DNA from: Entomortierella parvispora
Lineage: Eukaryota > Mortierellomycota > Mortierellomycetes > Mortierellales > Mortierellaceae
Direction: 5' to 3'
Length of the DNA stretch: 64,000 bases
Assembly (NCBI GenBank): GCA_963573315.1
Contig: OY752150.1
Location: forward strand, 62,001-126,000
Below the pieces are notes generated by a model that saw nothing but the letters and a program-made list of their open reading frames with translations, was not told the origin of the DNA and searched no databases. Positions within the stretch are counted from its first letter, which is position 1. Each line of letters begins with the position of its first letter. Both the position numbers and the translations under genes were made by a program. This document shows, one piece after another, positions 42,171-53,197 of the stretch.

Positions 42171-43067
42171 ATGGAGGCCCCTCTTCCACCCGGATGGTAA
42201 TATGACCCTCGCCTGTCCGCCCATCTGACATCTCCGCTTGGGAAAAAAAACACCTCATCTTGACAATCTTGCCATCTCCTTTTTTTTCCCCTCTCTTCTG
42301 TAGGATCTCGCAATACGATGCCACCCACAAACGCAACTTTTATGTTGGTAAGTTCCTTCTTTGTTGAATGAAACCATTCATCGCGATCTCGCGCTAATCT
42401 CGTGCCTTTCTTTGTACCAGAAACCGTGACAGGCAAGACTCAGTGGGATGATCCTCGGAACCAACCTCCACCACCATATGCCGCCTCGCCTGCAAGCAAA
42501 CCTACTGCAGTGCCTACCCCTGCCCCTTCTGGTGCCCCTGTAACTCAGGACAAAGGCTTCCACATCCCCCACATCCCTGGTATGCCCGCAATGCCCGGCT
42601 ATGGTGCTGCCCCCAGCCCGTATGGACAGCCCAGTCCCTATGGAGCCCCCGCGCCCTATGGTCAGCCTGCGCCCTATGGAGCATCACCCCAACCTCAACC
42701 TTACGGATATGGTGCTCCTCCTCCTCCTCAACCCTATGGTGGTCAGCCATACGCTGCACAACCCCCTCCTCAACCCTATGGATACGGCGCTCCTCCTCCA
42801 CAACCGTACGGAGCTGCTGCTCCAGGACACCATGTCCCACATATTCCCGGCGGAATGGCAACGGCTGGTATGGCAGGCGCGGCAGCCCTTGTGGTAGGAG
42901 GTGTGGTGGCATCTCACCACCATGGCCATCATGGACCTGCCTATCAGATGGTGCAACCTGTTATGCCCGTCGTTTATGGACATCATGGTCACCATGGTCA
43001 CCATAAGCACTACAAGCATTACAAGCATCATGGTCATCACCGCCACAAGCATCACAAGTGGTTTTAA
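42171..43067 (+). CDS. WW-domain protein with PYG repeats and His-rich tail
   Basis: Exons 42171-42196 (26 nt), 42304-42347 (44 nt) and 42421-43067 (238 aa). Seen: a complete WW domain at about 2-35 (LPPGWISQYDATHKRNFYVETVTGKTQWDDP), which binds Pro-rich ligands and is split over three exons; then a low-complexity region of repeated PYG units (PYGQP, PYGAP, QPYGYG) from about 75 to 155; a short hydrophobic Ala/Gly segment (MAGAAALVVGGVVA); and a His/Lys/Tyr-rich end (HGHHGHHKHYKHYKHHGHH). The PYG region resembles self-associating low-complexity proteins and the His tail may bind metal. Function unknown. Confidence 0.85.
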
Positions 43068-43239
43068 GAGTATACCTTCCCACTCCCTCTCTCGTTTTTT
43101 TTCTACTTATTGTCATAGCCCCCAACGTGTAGTAATAAAAGATCATCTGTACAATTTTTTTTGCGTGGGCGGCCGTGTCTACTCTAGAGTGTCTATTTTT
43201 TTTTCTATCTCACAGAAGCCTTCAATGGGTTCACCAACC

Positions 43240-44977
43240 CTACTTTTTCCCCTTGGCACTCTTTGCGAGACGACGTGCCTTTTCTGCCTTGGCATTCGCA
43301 GATTTGATTTTGTAAGCGGCCAAGACTTGATGCCAAATATCCTTCATATTAGACGTCGCGACCTTGACCACAGTGAACGCGTGCACTTCAACAAAAGCTC
43401 TCTGAATCCGCTCCAATCCTCGTTTTTGGCTTCCGTTCGACCAAGAATTGATGTAGAGTTGACAGATACGATATGTGGGCGAAAAAGTTCTGTAGAAAAA
43501 CGCCACTGTTGCATCTTTGGACCGGACCAATTGCTTTTGGGCCATAGGGACAACGGTTTCCAGCGATGGCAAAACAATGGGTGTTTTGAGGACCGGCAAG
43601 AAGGGTAGCTTTCTCGAGGGCGAGGTGTGAGATGTGGGTGAAGTTCCTGTGGTAGTAGCGGCGGAAGAGGAAGAGGGTGGTCCGGTGGAAGAAATCAGGG
43701 ATGGGGTAGTGGAGGCAGTCGCTTCTGTTGCTGCTGCTGCTGTTGATGTTGATGATGATGTTGTTGTTGAGTTGACACTTGCATTACTGCTTATAGATAC
43801 CGAACCCGATATCGGAACGACTGTTGCGGGTTGATGGGGTGGGGGTGTCGCTGGATTCACATTTGTCAAGGAGGATTCCCTAGAGTGGGTCGCATCGGAC
43901 ACTGCCGCCGTTGCTGCTACAGCATCAGAGGCATGAACGGGGCTGGGTGTCAGAGGCGACGTTGCAGCAGAATCCGAAACCGCAGAGTCCATTGTGCCGG
44001 ATCCAGTCATCTGTTGTCTGGGACGATACCCTGCTCCGATACCAACATGAACAGCCCCAGCAAAAGCTCCCCATGAAGTCGTAGCTGTTGATGATGCTGC
44101 TGCTGTTGTTGCTGTTGCTGTTGATGTCGATGTCGTCGATGCAGCTGAAGACGGTGTGTTGCCTGAACCACCGGAAGCAGATGATCCAGAAGATGAGATG
44201 GGGGCACCTGAATTCGCGTGCTTAGCGCCTTTTCTCCTGGAGATCACTACAGCAAAGAGGGAACAATATAAAGATGTTGGTTTCTTGTTCATCTTATCTT
44301 TTGTTCTATTCCCATCTGCCATCGTGTGGTGGGCAAGAAAGGGAAGAAAGTGAATAGAGAGATGATGGGACAAAGAAAGGAAGAATGGGGGAGGGGGTAT
44401 AAGAGAGACATCCCCTCGAGGGCCTCTTCCGCTATATGATTTGGAATGTGTGTGAATGCGTATGTTTCTTGTCTCTCTTACCTTGCCCTACTGGCCCAAA
44501 GTCTTGTGTTTGATTTGCACCCAATGGGCGATTATTTTCCGATGATAACACCTGGTGGTTCTTCTTCCCAGAGACAAGTACGTTGTAGTCTTCCGTCAAG
44601 ATCAAGCACTTGAGCCAGTCTAGCGCATGAGCATCATGAGGGTTCAGAAGGGACCGGCAGAAGGATTGTTTCCTGTGAGTTTGAGGCGCCAACTTGGACG
44701 ACGACGACTCTTTTGCCTGCAAAGTGGACGACGACGATTGTGAGAACAGTGGGGCCTGAGACAACGACAGCGGATGATCTGGATCAGAGGGACATGTGTT
44801 GTTGCAGTTGTGTACTCTGTTGGTGTGGACAGGTGCAGCCAGCGACAGAGAGGAGGATGACGGAGCAGCTGAAGACGTTTCCAAGGCTAAACTCCAGAGG
44901 AGGGGATCAGTCCGACGAAGGACCTCGCTCCAACTCTTGAGGAAGGCTGTATCCATATTGTCTACATCCATATCCAT
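43240..44977 (-). CDS. Protein of unknown function, Ser/Thr/Ala-rich
   Basis: Exons (transcript order) 44977-44482 and 44246-43240 (500 aa). Not recognised. The intron (donor GTAAGA, acceptor CTGTAG with a pyrimidine tract) joins FGPVGQ to VISRRKGAKH in frame. Seen: an acidic start MDMDVDNMDT; a conserved-looking patch HDAHALDWLKCLILTEDYNVLVS; a very long Ser/Thr/Ala tract of roughly 200 residues; and a compact C-terminal segment of about 120 residues (FFYRTFSPTYRICQLYINSW, ending in a Lys/Ala helix KAEKARRLAKSAKGKK). No signal peptide or convincing TM segment. The two outer segments are the best handles for homology searches. Confidence 0.7.
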
Positions 44978-45169
44978 GGTGTTTATGAGGAGAATGTGCG
45001 CGTGTGTGTTCAGCAAGGGTCGTGGAAAGACGGTTGTGCAATGTGGAGAGAAGAACTGAAGAAGAAAAAAAGACCCTTCAGACGGGAGCTGGAAAGAAAC
45101 TTTTTCGAACTTTTTTTTGAGTTCACGTGATTTATTGCTGGTGGCTCTACCGCAACGCAACTCCATTTT

Positions 45170-46378
45170 CTATAAAGTGGTGGGATCGTTTTCGTCGTTG
45201 TCGCTCTCGATACTCTTCTTCTGGCTGGTCCCTATCGTTGTCGCCATTATCATTTCAAATTGATCCGCCATCCTCACAACCTTATCTTCTAGTAACACGC
45301 GCCAAATACGAGCCTTTGTCCTGAATGAACAGATCCCTAGATTGGTTCGTTGACGGGAACGGGTTCGGCTCTGCAAAGGGATCCCTGTCGGTTTTTGCAA
45401 CGCCCTCATCCACAACCAGACCGCGACCATCAAACTGCTGACACAGAGCCCAGCCAGGATTTCAAACACAACTTGATATTCCATCTCTTTCATCCCGACC
45501 ACGACCGCCGTTTGCGCGACATCTGTATCCTGGCCTTGGTCGCGTCCATTCTCAAACATTTCTTGATCATCATTGCTGCCCGAGACCCAGGAGGGATTCT
45601 GAAGCAACTTTTGGAAATTGCAGAGCTCGGGTATGGCACTGCATATCATTGACATGTAGTAAGCTCGAACGGATCCAAGAACACTGGAGGTCAGATTCCC
45701 GTCCTCCGGTCCCATCGTCACCATTGATGTCGTTACCAAGCCATGGTTGCCCCTATTACAGCTCTTTCTACCCAGAGATCCCGTTGATTCTTCCAGACCA
45801 ATTGAGGTAGATATCGGCAATGATATCCATGTAGGAGAGTAATGTCCCATCACGGCGCTATTCAGATTCAGGGTCGTCGTTGCAAAGAACAAGATCAAGT
45901 ACCGTCGATGGACATCCAGTAGCTGAACGGAAACTAGCCAAACCTTGAACAGCGCTGTGGCCTGTCCACGTGTTCCAAATTTCCAGACCAACATGGCACC
46001 CTGAACTTGCAGTAGGAGCCAGCCAAGTTGAATCAGTTGTGTCGCCAACGCCAACGCTTTAGGATGGGTTTCTGCAATCCCGGAAATGGTTAAAAGGACG
46101 CTGGCCAGGAGACATCCAGAGGCGTAAGGAAGCAGAGGAATCTATTGTGCGAAAAACAAACAAAAAGGCGTGAGTGGCCAGGTTATCGGAAACTCAGAGC
46201 CGGCAAACACGAGGTTGAAGCCATCTTTTCATTCGAATCCGAACCGTCAATGGGAAGGACGGATGTTCCTCCACCACAGAGACAGACACAGACATGTAGG
46301 AACGACTGGCTTTTTTTGCAATAATATCAACGCACGCACCAAACTATCGTCTTTTTGAAGGTGAGTGAGTATCAACAT
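45170..46378 (-). CDS. Polytopic membrane protein of unknown function
   Basis: Exons (transcript order) 46378-46340 and 46141-45170 (336 aa). Not recognised. Seen: TM segments near YASGCLLASVLLTISGI, ATQLIQLGWLLLQVQGAMLVW, ALFKVWLVSVQLLDV and RYLILFFATTTLNLN, a polar loop of about 90 residues containing several Cys, another TM at FEILAGLCVSSLMVAVWLWM, and a charged C-terminal tail (ESDNDENDPTTL). The 39-nt first exon and its donor (GTGCGT) are inferred; the main exon is open upstream to the acceptor AATAG at 46142-46146. It lies 192 bp upstream of, and on the same strand as, the preceding unknown gene. Confidence 0.65.
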
Positions 46379-46911
46379 GGTGGCTTCCTGGCGCCTTTGC
46401 TTAAAAGGGCGGCAAAACTTCAAGGAGTGGGTGATTCAGGTTTTGGGTACCGATAAAGGAGGGCTACTGGAAGCAACAGGAAGCGGGGCGGAGGGGAGGG
46501 GAGGAAGAGAGGATCGGGGTGGTGAAGCAGCGAGAAAGAAGCAGAAGAGAAAGAGGGAGAGAAGAAAGAGAGCAAAAAGGGTATTGGAAAACTGATTCAA
46601 GAAAAGAAGGAAAGAAAGAAAGAGCTGATCGCCGTCGTCTCCCAAGACGCCTTTCAAATCCAGATCGGCTTCATATTTTCTTTGCTAACTTGTGTGCTGC
46701 GTCCTGCACGAGGGCAGACGGGCGGTCAAACACACAGGCGGCAGGCGACCAGAACAACCAGCATTGGTAAGGGACAGAGTGCGGAGCATCTGATGAACAT
46801 GGACGTGCCTCGTGCCTGCATACTGTTTTTTCTTTTTTTATTCAGGAGCAGAGTCGCGTGGCGTTCATCCAACTCTGTCACAATTGTTATGATGAGAGAG
46901 AACAAAAATAT
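46379..46911. other. Intergenic region
   Basis: 533 bp, purine-rich at 46480-46625, between the membrane protein start and the aldehyde dehydrogenase 3' end. No gene seen. Confidence 0.5.
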
Positions 46912-48534
46912 CTACACGCGAATGGTTACAGCCTTGACTCTTGTGTACTCATCCAGGGAGGCAGCTCCAAGATCCTTTCCGAATCCACTCTCCTTGACTC
47001 CACCAAAAGGCAAGTGACTCGAGCACAGGTTGTAGGTGTTGACCCAGGTCACACCTGTCTCCAGTTCTTGGATGCATCGTTCAGCTTTGCTGAGGTTCTT
47101 GGTCCAAACACCCGAGGCCAAACCATAGGGGGTCGCATTAGCACGCTCGAGAGCCTCCTCGATAGTGATAAAGGGCTTCATCACCGAGAGAACAGGGCCA
47201 AAGATCTCATCGACCGCCAACGTCGATTTCTCATCCACGTTACGGTAGATGGTTGGTTGCACAAAGTATCCCTTGCTGCCAAAGCGTCCACCTCCAACCA
47301 CCAGCTCGGATTTACCCTCCTTCTTGGCTCTCTCCAGGAAACCCATGACTCTCTCGAACTGGGCACGATCCACCAAGGCACCAAAGTCATACTGAGGATC
47401 CAACGAGTTGCCAATCTTGACCTGCTCCACACGCGTTCTCAACTTTTTCAAAAAGTCCTCCTCGATGCCCTTCTCCAAGAACAAGCGGGAGCCTGCACAA
47501 CAGTTTTGGCCCATGTTGGAAAAGATGGCTCCAAACACGTCCTCGACCGCCTGTTCCAAATCAGCATCTGCAAAGATGATCAAGGGACTCTTGCCCCCGA
47601 GCTCCAACGTGATCGACTTCAGATTACTGCTTGAGGCACCAGCCATGACCTTGCGGCCGACGTTGCCGGACCCAGTAAAGCTGCACTTCTGGATCCCCTT
47701 GTGACCGACAATGGCGCTTCCGACGGCCTCCCCTCCAGGAAGGACATTGAATACACCCTTTGGCAATTCTGTGTGCTTGGCAATGAGCTCTCCGAGCATC
47801 AGTGACGAAAGGGGTGTTTGGGGTGCAGGCTTGAGAATGATCGTGTTACCGCAGGCCAAAGCAGGAGCAATCTTCCAAGCCGCCAGTACCAAAGGGTAGT
47901 TAAATGAAGTGATCAAACCACAAACACCAACTGGCTTTCTGAGTGTGTACGACTTGAGGCTCTCTTCTGTGGCAAAGCTCTGACCGTGGAGCTTGTCCGC
48001 GAACCCGGCAAAGTGTCGGAAGCACTCGACGGCTTCCTCAATGTCCAATCGAGCCTCCTCAAATGGCTTTCCATTGGCGGCCTCGAGCAACGTCAGCTCC
48101 TTGATATGGGTCTCGAGGGTGTTGGCAATGGCTAGCAAAACGTTTCGACGTTTCTTGCCGGTGAAATCCTTCCAAGGACCCTTGAGGGCGGCCTGGGCGG
48201 CCTTGACGGCCTGATCCACATCCTCGGGACCGGCCTCGTTCACGTTGACGAGGAGTTCTTCGGTGCAAGGATTGAGCAACGCACGAGTGGCTGGCGAAGG
48301 AGAAAGCGTGGGCTGGAAAGCACCATTGATGAAAGGGCCGACAAAGTGTGGGAACGAGGTCGGTCCTGTAGTTGAGTGGATGGTGAACGTTGGAGACATG
48401 TTGGCTGAAGAGTAGAATGCAACGAAGGGTCGGCGGAAATGTTGAGTGCGACGTGGGAATGAGGCGTAGGGAAGGAGTGAAGAAGAAGAAGAAGAAGAAG
48501 AAGTCGCTGTCCGCGCAGAGAAACGTGTGAACAT
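46912..48534 (-). CDS. Aldehyde dehydrogenase with probable mitochondrial leader
   Basis: Single exon, 540 aa from the ATG at 48534. NAD(P)-dependent oxidation of an aldehyde to an acid; overall most like the betaine/aminoaldehyde branch of the ALDH superfamily. Seen: TSFNYPLVLAAWKIAPAL; cofactor motif FTGSGNVGRKV; Glu in LELGGKSP; catalytic Cys in GQNCCAGSR; EIFGPVLSV; and FGGVKESGFGKDLG near the end. Residues 1-45 are Arg/Ser/Phe-rich without acids (MFTRFSARTATSSSS to AFYSSAN), typical of a mitochondrial presequence. A second in-frame ATG at 48399 (MSPTFTIH) would give a leaderless 495-aa enzyme. The gene shares a 211-bp divergent promoter with the YEATS gene. Confidence 0.93.
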   Translation of the reverse strand: MFTRFSARTATSSSSSSSSLLPYASFPRRTQHFRRPFVAFYSSANMSPTFTIHSTTGPTSFPHFVGPFINGAFQPTLSPSPATRALLNPCTEELLVNVNEAGPEDVDQAVKAAQAALKGPWKDFTGKKRRNVLLAIANTLETHIKELTLLEAANGKPFEEARLDIEEAVECFRHFAGFADKLHGQSFATEESLKSYTLRKPVGVCGLITSFNYPLVLAAWKIAPALACGNTIILKPAPQTPLSSLMLGELIAKHTELPKGVFNVLPGGEAVGSAIVGHKGIQKCSFTGSGNVGRKVMAGASSSNLKSITLELGGKSPLIIFADADLEQAVEDVFGAIFSNMGQNCCAGSRLFLEKGIEEDFLKKLRTRVEQVKIGNSLDPQYDFGALVDRAQFERVMGFLERAKKEGKSELVVGGGRFGSKGYFVQPTIYRNVDEKSTLAVDEIFGPVLSVMKPFITIEEALERANATPYGLASGVWTKNLSKAERCIQELETGVTWVNTYNLCSSHLPFGGVKESGFGKDLGAASLDEYTRVKAVTIRV

Positions 48535-48745
48535 GACAGCACAGCTGGATGAGCGTGGGTGTGGGAACAATCGATGGAGAGTGCGTGCATGCATGGTTCG
48601 CATGCGCGCAGACCGTTTGCAGATCAAAATGTCACGTGTATGATTGCAGATTGGTCGCATCGCTTCTTCAATTTTGCATCCTTCTGATTCAGAACAGGAC
48701 CCAAATTCCAGGACCCAGGACTGACAAAAAGACAAGTAGACAGAA
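48535..48745. promoter_or_regulatory. Short bidirectional promoter (aldehyde dehydrogenase / YEATS gene)
   Basis: Only 211 bp separate the two divergent start codons, so both promoters must sit here. No TATA box is obvious. Confidence 0.5.
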
Positions 48746-49648
48746 ATGACATCCATCAAGCGCATGAAGGTAGGACCGAGTCGTCTGGATCTGAAAAGAC
48801 TTGAAACGACAACCGCATTGCTACCAAGTCAGCTAATCTCGAACAAATGCATCCATTTCACAGGGGATCTCGGTCTCAAGACCAATCATTTATGGAAACT
48901 CAGCAACTCCACTTCATGGCAAGAAGGTCAACGACTCGGACCATACTCATCGCTGGACCATCTCTGTCCGTGGAATCAACAACGAGGATATCACTTATTT
49001 AATCCGCAAGGTCGCCTTCAAGCTCCATGACACATACGAGAACCCAAACAGAGGTGAGCGAGCTTCTTTGGCTTCCTTGGATACCTCTCTGTTGAAGAAG
49101 AACGAACTTTGTTTTCTAATGTATACTTTCCTACCTGTAGTTATTGAGAAGCCCCCATTCGAAGTGACAGAGACGGGATGGGGCGAGTTTGATATCATCA
49201 TCAAGATTCATTTCAATCCTATTAGTGGAGAAAAGCCGCTGACGCTCTATCACCATCTCAAACTGCATCCATACGAGGAGGACGGTCAGGGAAATCCATG
49301 GCCAAAACAAAAGCCTGTCACTAGCTATAACTACGAGGAAGTCGTAAGGCACCAACGCTTTTCTGCACAGACTGGAAACTATGGATGAACCTCATTGCTT
49401 GATTGCTAATGAGACTCTATCTCCTTTCCTAGGTTTTCAACGAGCCGATCGACACATTTTACAACCTGCTGCAGGAGAACACCGCTTCAAACATACCGCT
49501 GAAAAAGACACCCAATCATCAGTTCAGTCTTCAAGCTGAGCAAGAGGAGGTTGAACGTCTGGACAAGGCTCTAAAGACTACCAACCAGGAGGTCGTACGG
49601 CATCGGGAGAAGATCAAACGACTCGAAGCCGAACTGGCAGCAAAGTAA
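48746..49648 (+). CDS. YAF9: YEATS-domain chromatin protein (Yaf9/GAS41)
   Basis: Exons 48746-48769 (24 nt), 48864-49053, 49141-49343 and 49433-49648 (210 aa). Reader of acylated histone lysines, subunit of the SWR1 remodeller and NuA4 acetyltransferase in yeast. Seen: ISVSRPIIYGNSA, HTHRWTISVRG with the aromatic-cage region, YLIRKVAFKLHDTYENPNR, PPFEVTETGWGEFDIIIKIHF, LYHHLKLHPYEED, then EEVVFNEPIDTFYNLL and a C-terminal coiled coil (about residues 165-210). Length and layout match the Yaf9/GAS41 class. All four exons are needed to restore the domain; the first contributes only eight residues. Confidence 0.94.
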
Positions 49649-49821
49649 TGAGCACTCACCGTAACCACTGCTTTCATTCAACCTGATCCCATCCCACTTG
49701 CAATCGAAAAGAAGGCGATCGATTACCTGAGCAAAGCATGCCTCCAATGGAACACTTGGCATCAGGCACTTTTTTTTTGCAGAGGCTGTACAATACATTT
49801 TATTTTTCAAATATCTCCTCC

Positions 49822-51036
49822 CTATGCGTTCTTGGCAATTTCAATACGAACCAGTCGGTCGCCATCCCAACCGTGCTTTTCGATATCGCGTCTTGTCTCA
49901 ATAGGATCCTCCAAGGTCTGTTCCAAGAAAAAGTTGAAGAATCCTTCCAAGGTCAAATAACCCTTGGCATCCTTGCCGAACTGAATGCCCATCTGGGTCA
50001 AGAATGCCTTTGGGGGGCGGCTGCCATTTGTGACAAAGACAAATTCAGAGAGCTCAGAAGGCGAGAGCGAGCCATCCTGGTCCTTATCAAAGCTGTTGAA
50101 AATGGAAGTCAAGACAAACTTGAGTGGCGCCGAAAGCTCCTTTGAGTTGTCCAAGAGAGGCGCTCCTTCTGTCATGGTAGAGCCATATCCCTCCTGCAAA
50201 TTCTGGATCTCCAATGTCAGCTCAATGATGGGACCATAGTCAGGGTCGACCATACTTCCAATATCCAATAATGAGAGAGCATCCTCCAACTCGTTGAGCA
50301 CGTAAAGTGTGAATCCAAGAAGATGGTAGCAGCCGGCGTGTCCAGGGAAGTGGTCTGAAACATGTAGATGAATACAAAGGTAGTTAGAAGATAGCGAACG
50401 CGGCCAATTGAACCAGTATTTCAAGAGTATCCCCAATAGATCCTTTACCCAAAATCCTGACATTCAGCTGGGCAGCCTTGCTCAAAGCATCAACGTCGCC
50501 TGTCGACTGAAAGCTCTTCAACAGGTCCTGTGCTTCTTCGTAATCCTTCTCCGACTTTGCAATCAACGCGTCAGGGTCCTTGTTCATCTCGGCCATGGCC
50601 AAATGTCTCTCCTTGTAGTATGCACGCCAGTCGGATGGCTCTGGCTTGTTCTCTCCGCCAAGGTCCAGTCCAGCAGAATCCAGGATTTGGGTGATAGTGA
50701 AGCGATCTCCAAAGTCATCAACCGCCTTGCTGTGGAAATACAAAAAAAAAATGGAATTGAAAGTTAGATACGAGAGCAATTGGAAAGCAACACCGGACAT
50801 GATATTCTCTCAATGCTCCTAGGAAAAGGTGCTTTGTTCCTGAACAACTCTGCATTTCATTGGGATGGAATGAAGAGACAATGAACGTACTGTTCCCAGA
50901 TTTCAGGTCGATTGATGGATTTGTAGAGATGTTTGCAGGTGGCCCCAAGGTTGAGCATGTCCAGAGGCTCGAGATATGAAGCGAGAATCTCGATGAGATC
51001 CTCCGTGAGAGTGTCAAAGGTCTTGTTGGCTGTCAT
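49822..51036 (-). CDS. F-box / EF-hand protein
   Basis: Exons (transcript order) 51036-50891, 50729-50449 and 50354-49822 (319 aa). Seen: an N-terminal F-box-like segment (DTLTEDLIEILASYLEPLDMLNLGATCKHLY, ending with the Trp in PEIWE), a helical middle part with TPR-like features (HLLGFTLYVLNELEDALSLLD), one canonical EF-hand (DKDQDGSLSPSE) and a second degenerate EF-like segment (GKDAKGYLTLEGFFNFF). The combination suggests a Ca2+-responsive adaptor, possibly for a ubiquitin ligase; this is inference. It converges with the YEATS gene. The upstream region carries a run of about 16 A at 51111-51127. Confidence 0.82.
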
Positions 51037-51625
51037 GGTTTGTTGTTATGATCCAGAATACAGAGAGATGTGTGGATGGACAGATGACAGGAAAGCAGGA
51101 CCATGCCTTCAAAAAAAAAAAAAAAAAGTGGCTTGTGCTGTGGGGTTGGCTCCCAGATTGGTGGCGTACAAAGTGCACCCACCCCTTTTTTTAATATCCC
51201 ACTTCGACACAGCATTCTACTCCCTCTTGCACGATCTTCTGCTCTTTCAACCTACTCCTTCTTGACCGATCTCCTGCTCCTTCAACCACTCCTACGACAT
51301 CAGCTCTGCAACATACACCATCACCATGAAAATCATTTCGCTTCCTCTTTGCCTCGTCTTTTAACTGTGGTTCTTCCAGCTCTATTCGAACTTCTAAAAA
51401 CACACCAACTGTTTTTTATTTCTGTTGGACAAAGAACCCCTTTTCTCTTCGTCATCGCGATCTTCGTCTTTTCTTCTCACGTCCTGGATTTTAAAGGGTC
51501 TTTGTGCCTCGAGTCACTTCTCTCTCCTTGTCTTCTTTTTCCTTTTTTTCTACCCCAACTTTCTACTTCTCCCTGTCAATTCGACCACTCATCCTCCAAT
51601 TGCACCCAAGACAGCAGGAAAAAAC

Positions 51626-52838
51626 ATGAGATTGTTGGCCCTGAGTGCGTGTATTGTGGTGGTCATTGCAGTGGTTGTGAAGGCTGACGAAGGTATGTTT
51701 TCCACCAACTACTCCCTTCACAGCATCCTTGAGAAAAATCAAACTGTGATCCACCTTCTCACCTACTCGACCAATTCCTGTCACTGCAGCATCTTCAGCC
51801 CCCGTCACCCAATCCAACTTTGCGCTTGGCCCTGAACCCGAAGTCATCGACGACTATATCACTGAACCTGAATTCCGAAGTTTATTCTTGAGGGCCCTTG
51901 CAGGACCGACTGCAGAGACCCCACATATAACCGTTGCCGAATTAAGAAGGAGTGCAGACTTTTTCAGCCAAGATGAGGCCACCATTCAAGCAGCATTCGA
52001 AGCCGGATGCCCTACGGGGTTTGAGGATATAAATGAGGAAGGATCTTCTTCCTACTATCTGGCCGTGAGCGACCAGCCAACCAAGGCCGATTGTACGGTC
52101 GTTGAAACCACGTTGGACACTGCGCTGGCGTATCTCAAGAAAATGGCCATTGATAGGATTCCTTTCCTGGGTGCTCTTTCAGGGATTGTTGATGGTGTTC
52201 TCAACAGCTTGGGTAGTACTATCCGTGCCGGAATTAGCGGTCTCCGCGCAGTAGTGCTCGGACCTGTGAATGCAGCCCTCACGACTATAATAATGGTTTT
52301 AAGCCCGTTGGGATTTGTAGCTCCAATCAACTCTGTCACACAGTTTTTGAAGAACCTCCAGTCCACTGCCACCCTCTACGTAACATGCGCCGCAGAGACT
52401 CCCACCTCCATCTTTGGTTTATCGACCATGTCCACGTTTGACCTTGCCCATTGCGGCCCTTTGGCCGACATTTACCGCAAGGCAGTAACCGGCTCTGTCC
52501 GTTCTGCACCCAAGATTACAGATTCATCTTTGGACGAAGTGAAGCGTCTTTCTTCTGGTTCCCTCTCGGTCCTTGACTTGATGACAAAGTCCACGATCGC
52601 GTCCAAGAACGAGGATCTGTTGGCGACTCGACCCATCTTTGCTGCCGACTTGTTGCAACGCTACCGCGAGGAATTGTTGCGTCAGCCATTGGATGACAAC
52701 TGGAAACTGTACGCTCAGGCTGATCTGAGCATTATTGTCGGTCTCTCGAATGCATTGGAGGCCTGTCTTCGTGTCTCGGCCGACCCTGTCGCTGCGGCAG
52801 ATGATCTTGAGTACGAATACGAATACGAGTACGAGTAA
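51626..52838 (+). CDS. Secreted protein of unknown function with C-terminal EY repeat
   Basis: Exons 51626-51692 and 51790-52838 (371 aa). Not recognised. Seen: a clear signal peptide (MRLLALSACIVVVIAVVVKA), split from the mature part by a GTATGT/GCAG intron; an acidic N-terminal region; two Cys-containing segments (AGCPTGFED, ADCTVVET); a hydrophobic, helix-prone region at about 160-215 (FLGALSGIVDGVLNSLG to IIMVLSPLGFVAP) that could be amphipathic or membrane-active; and an unusual end DDLEYEYEYEYEYE. The length and signal peptide suggest a secreted or vacuolar protein. Confidence 0.8.
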
Positions 52839-53197
52839 ATTTCCCTGTCCTGGTGATTCTCACCATGACCTACTGCATTCTTCTTATGAGGTCATTGAAT
52901 AAACCTTCCCTCCTATTCTCCTTCCTTCCCTCCCTCCTCTCACAAATGAATGAAGTGCGTACGGTGAGGAGTGCAACAGATTTTATTATTGTTGTATTGA
53001 ATGCAAGTTGTTGTTATTGTTGTACATGGAAGACAATGTAAATCACCATCAGGTGCTGTTGTGGCAAATGAAAAGTAGAAAAAAAGGAAGTAGTGTGGCA
53101 AGATGACTATATGTACAAGTGTTGAAAAAGAAAAAGAGTTGTTACAGTGAACGTGAAGGAAAGAAAGAAAAAGATGAAAAAAAGATCCAATCGAAAA
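52839..53197. other. Convergent 3' intergenic region
   Basis: 359 bp between the stops of the secreted protein and the zinc-finger gene. T- and A-rich. No gene seen. Confidence 0.5.

Noticed and set aside
42514-43055. Minus-strand frames opposite the WW-domain gene
   Set aside because: Antisense translations of PYG and His repeats.
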